Source: an uncultured Succinivibrio sp.
Lineage (GTDB): Bacteria; Pseudomonadota; Gammaproteobacteria; Enterobacterales; Succinivibrionaceae
Assembly: GCA_900767695.1 (NCBI GenBank)
Contig: CAAGAC010000007.1
Coordinates: forward strand, 1 to 21,961
Direction of reading: 5' to 3'
DNA length: 21,961 nt
A program made the translations under genes and the position numbers. Each line of letters starts with the position of its first letter. Within the stretch, counting starts at the first letter, position 1. The notes under the pieces are model-generated. The model was not told the origin of the DNA, did no database searches, and saw nothing but the letters and a program-made list of their open reading frames with translations. Shown here piece after piece: positions 19,986 to 21,961 of this stretch.

Positions 19986-21818
19986 ATGGAAAAAATATGG
20001 CGATGGTTCGAGTCGCTTGTACCGCCGTTCCCGTCAGATGATCCGGGCCCTCCTCCGGGAGGGTTCTTCGCGTTCATCCGCTTCTACACCCGCGGGCTGT
20101 GGAAGTTCCTCATCGCCATCGCAGTCCTCAACGCCACCTTGGCGGCTGGGGAGGCCCTGTTCTTCGTGTGCATGGGGCGGATAGTCGACTGGACTGCCTC
20201 AAGCTCGTCTGCGACCTTCCTTGAAACCTACGGCAGCAGGCTCATCGCGATGCTGCTCGTCGCAGGCGTGATCCTGCCGGTGGTGACGATCCTCCACTCG
20301 CTCCTGCTGCACCAGACGGTCTCGGGCAACTACCCGATGCAGGTGCGCTGGCAGACCCACCGCTACATGCTCGGCCAGTCGCTGGCGTTCTTCACCGACG
20401 AGTTCGCGGGCCGCGTCGCCAACAAGATCATGCAGACGGCGATGGCTGTGCGCACCTCGGTGCTCAAGCTCATCGACGTGATGGTCCACATCGGCGTCTA
20501 CATCGCCATGATGCTGTGGATGCTCTCGCGCGCGGACCCGCTTCTGTGCATCCCGCTTGCGGCCTGGCTCGTCTTCTACTCGCTCTCGATCTACATCTTC
20601 GTGCCGAGGCTGCGCCGCGCCGCGCAGAACCAGTCGGACAAGCGCTCGGACATGGTGGGCAGGATCGTCGACAGCTACGTCAACATCCCCACGGTCAAGC
20701 TCTTTGGCGGCAAGGGGCGCGAGGCGAAGTACGCCCGCGAGTCGATGGAGAGGTTCCTCAAGAGCGAGTACGGCGCGATGAGGCTGCTCACGATGTTCGA
20801 CGTGAGCGTGCAGCTCATGAACTACACGCTGCTCATTGTCCTCACCATGCTCTCGCTGTGGCTCTGGCGCACCGGGGTGGTCACCCCGGGCGACATCGCC
20901 ATCGCCATAGCAATCGCCATCCGCGTCATCAACATGTCGCGCTGGATGATGTGGGAGGTGAGCGCCATCTTCGAGAACATCGGCATGGTCTACGACGGGA
21001 TCCGCACGCTCACCAAGCCGGTGACGGTCAAGGATCCCAAGGATCCCGCCCCCGTTCCGCCCGCGCCCGGCGACATCAGGTTCGAGAACGTCGACTTCTC
21101 CTACAGCGGGCAGCGCCAGGTGTTCAAGAACCTGAGCCTCGCCATAGGCAAGGGCGAGAGGGTAGGCATTGTCGGCCCGTCGGGCGCGGGCAAGACCTCG
21201 CTTGTGAACCTCCTGCTGCGCTTCTACGACGTGCAGGGAGGGAGGATCACGCTCAACGGAACCGACATCAGGCAGTTCCGCCAGGACGAGTACCGCGATC
21301 TCTTCGCAATGGTCTCCCAGGATCCCTCCCTCATGCACCGCACGGTGGGAGAGAACATCTGCTACGGCAGCGCGGGGGACAGCGAGGGGATGGTGCGCGC
21401 CGCAAGGCTCACCGACTCGCTGTCCTTCATCGAGAACCTCTCTGACTACCGCGGAGGCCACGGCTTCGACACAATGGTGGGGGAGAGAGGAGTCAAGCTC
21501 TCCGGAGGCCAGCGCCAGAGGATCGCGCTTGCCCGCGTGGTTATGAAGAACGCGCCGATCCTGATCCTCGACGAGGCCACCTCGGCGCTCGACTCCGAGA
21601 GTGAGCAGGTTGTCCAGGAGAACCTCGGCAAGGTGATGGAGGGCAGGACGGTCATCGCGATCGCCCACCGCCTCTCGACCCTGGCGGCCATGGATCGGAT
21701 CATCGTCATCGACGGCGGCAGGATCGTCGAAAGCGGCACCCAGCAGGAGCTGCTTGCCAGAGGCGGGCTCTTCTCAAGGCTGTGGAAGTGCCAGTCGCAG
21801 GGATTCCTCGGCTCCTGA
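19986..21818 (+). CDS. ABC exporter, fused membrane and ATPase domains
   Basis: The 610-residue half-transporter would work as a dimer in the inner membrane. Six membrane helices occupy about residues 30-330, starting with LIAIAVLNATLAAGEALFFV. The ATPase domain has Walker A GPSGAGKTS at 397-405, signature LSGGQRQR from 505, Walker B ILILDEATSALD with Asp529 and Glu530, and His561 in AHRLST. This is the MsbA/lipid-multidrug exporter type; the substrate cannot be told. It is coupled to the DUF2333 gene, six bases upstream. The junction carries an 11-base direct repeat (TCCATGGAAAA), so both the end of the first gene and the start of this one read MEK. No good ribosome-binding site is seen, and translation may rely on coupling. 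Confidence 0.9.
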   Translation: MEKIWRWFESLVPPFPSDDPGPPPGGFFAFIRFYTRGLWKFLIAIAVLNATLAAGEALFFVCMGRIVDWTASSSSATFLETYGSRLIAMLLVAGVILPVVTILHSLLLHQTVSGNYPMQVRWQTHRYMLGQSLAFFTDEFAGRVANKIMQTAMAVRTSVLKLIDVMVHIGVYIAMMLWMLSRADPLLCIPLAAWLVFYSLSIYIFVPRLRRAAQNQSDKRSDMVGRIVDSYVNIPTVKLFGGKGREAKYARESMERFLKSEYGAMRLLTMFDVSVQLMNYTLLIVLTMLSLWLWRTGVVTPGDIAIAIAIAIRVINMSRWMMWEVSAIFENIGMVYDGIRTLTKPVTVKDPKDPAPVPPAPGDIRFENVDFSYSGQRQVFKNLSLAIGKGERVGIVGPSGAGKTSLVNLLLRFYDVQGGRITLNGTDIRQFRQDEYRDLFAMVSQDPSLMHRTVGENICYGSAGDSEGMVRAARLTDSLSFIENLSDYRGGHGFDTMVGERGVKLSGGQRQRIALARVVMKNAPILILDEATSALDSESEQVVQENLGKVMEGRTVIAIAHRLSTLAAMDRIIVIDGGRIVESGTQQELLARGGLFSRLWKCQSQGFLGS

Positions 21819-21833
21819 TCATCTGTAAATTCA

Positions 21834-21866
21834 TTGCAGGATCAGCGATTTCAAAAAATCCTGCAA
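21834..21866. repeat. inverted repeat upstream of the rRNA-type promoter
   Basis: TTGCAGGAT at 21834-21842 and ATCCTGCAA at 21858-21866 are perfect nine-base complements around 15 bases. The right arm ends seven bases before the -35 element. It is followed by As, not Ts, so it is no terminator for the ABC exporter gene; it may be a protein-binding site in the upstream promoter region. Confidence 0.5.
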
Positions 21867-21873
21867 AAAACCT

Positions 21874-21901
21874 TTGACACTTGGATTTAAATCTCTATAA
21901 T
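21874..21901 (+). promoter_or_regulatory. consensus sigma70 promoter, probably of an rRNA operon
   Basis: TTGACA at 21874-21879 and TATAAT at 21896-21901, both perfect, with a 16-base spacer and an A-rich upstream region like an UP element. Such a promoter is typical of stable RNA genes. Confidence 0.8.
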
Positions 21902-21926
21902 GCATTTCCGTTGTCGCAAGACACCG

Positions 21927-21961
21927 CCCCTTCGAGCAAGGGGAGAGAAAAAGTTCTTTGA
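21927..21961 (+). promoter_or_regulatory. boxB-like hairpin and boxA-like site of an rRNA leader
   Basis: CCCCTT-CGAGC-AAGGGG (21927-21943) forms a small hairpin. GTTCTTTGA at 21953-21961 resembles the rRNA antitermination boxA (E. coli TGCTCTTTAACA). BoxB before boxA shortly after a strong promoter is the order found in rRNA operon leaders. The window stops here, so the 16S rRNA gene itself is not seen. Confidence 0.55.

Noticed and set aside
20199..21668. A 489-codon open frame antisense to the ABC exporter gene
   Set aside because: The sense strand has all ABC motifs; the antisense product is low-complexity and unlike any protein.
21834..21866. Inverted repeat as the terminator of the ABC exporter gene
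   Set aside because: The stem is followed by As on the plus strand, and the loop is long; it does not have terminator form.

Overview
The window looks like one contig from a GC-rich, motile, Gram-negative bacterium, most likely a gammaproteobacterium. The evidence is AspC and GlnHPQ homologues of gammaproteobacterial type, a DUF2333 protein, a sigma28-type promoter and an rRNA-operon-type leader at the right end. A host-associated anaerobe of the Aeromonadales/Succinivibrionaceae type would fit, but that placement is an inference. Both ends look like assembly ends: the first ten bases equal the 3' end of the common Illumina adapter, and the last bases look like the boxB/boxA leader of an rRNA operon, where assemblies usually break.

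Left part (1-6942): a 5'-truncated flagellin gene, then an overlapping bioD-bioA pair (biotin synthesis). Next comes an unrecognised three-gene cassette with its own extended -10 promoter: a small membrane protein with a disordered acidic tail, a 915-residue helical-repeat protein with Sel1/TPR-like segments, and a pRiA4b ORF-3-like protein. This cassette is the best candidate for an undescribed system.

Centre (6943-12629): a CstA-family transporter gene sits behind a CRP-like site, a strong rRNA-like promoter and about 145 nt of tandem hairpins. The gene is bracketed by a perfect 13-bp inverted repeat in its 5' and 3' untranslated regions and ends at a clear intrinsic terminator. A tail-anchored hypothetical protein follows. 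Then comes a metal-related cluster: a 62-residue Cys-rich membrane protein with an operator-like palindrome at its start site, a Fur-type regulator lacking the Fur metal-sensing domain, and a MntR/DtxR-type regulator. On the minus strand are ybaK, a yjfB-like motility gene with a sigma28-type promoter, and a HAD phosphatase.

Right part (12630-21961): a polar amino-acid (probably glutamine) ABC transporter whose binding-protein gene is separated from the permease gene by REP-like GC hairpins, a MATE exporter, aspartate aminotransferase, and a convergent 1-phosphofructokinase-family gene. A DUF2333 gene and a half-size ABC exporter follow as a pair. The window ends in an rRNA-type promoter and leader.

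Most genes are ordinary core metabolism, transport and motility. The regulatory DNA is unusually rich in inverted repeats and is the most informative part. No tRNA gene, CRISPR array, insertion sequence or phage gene was seen.
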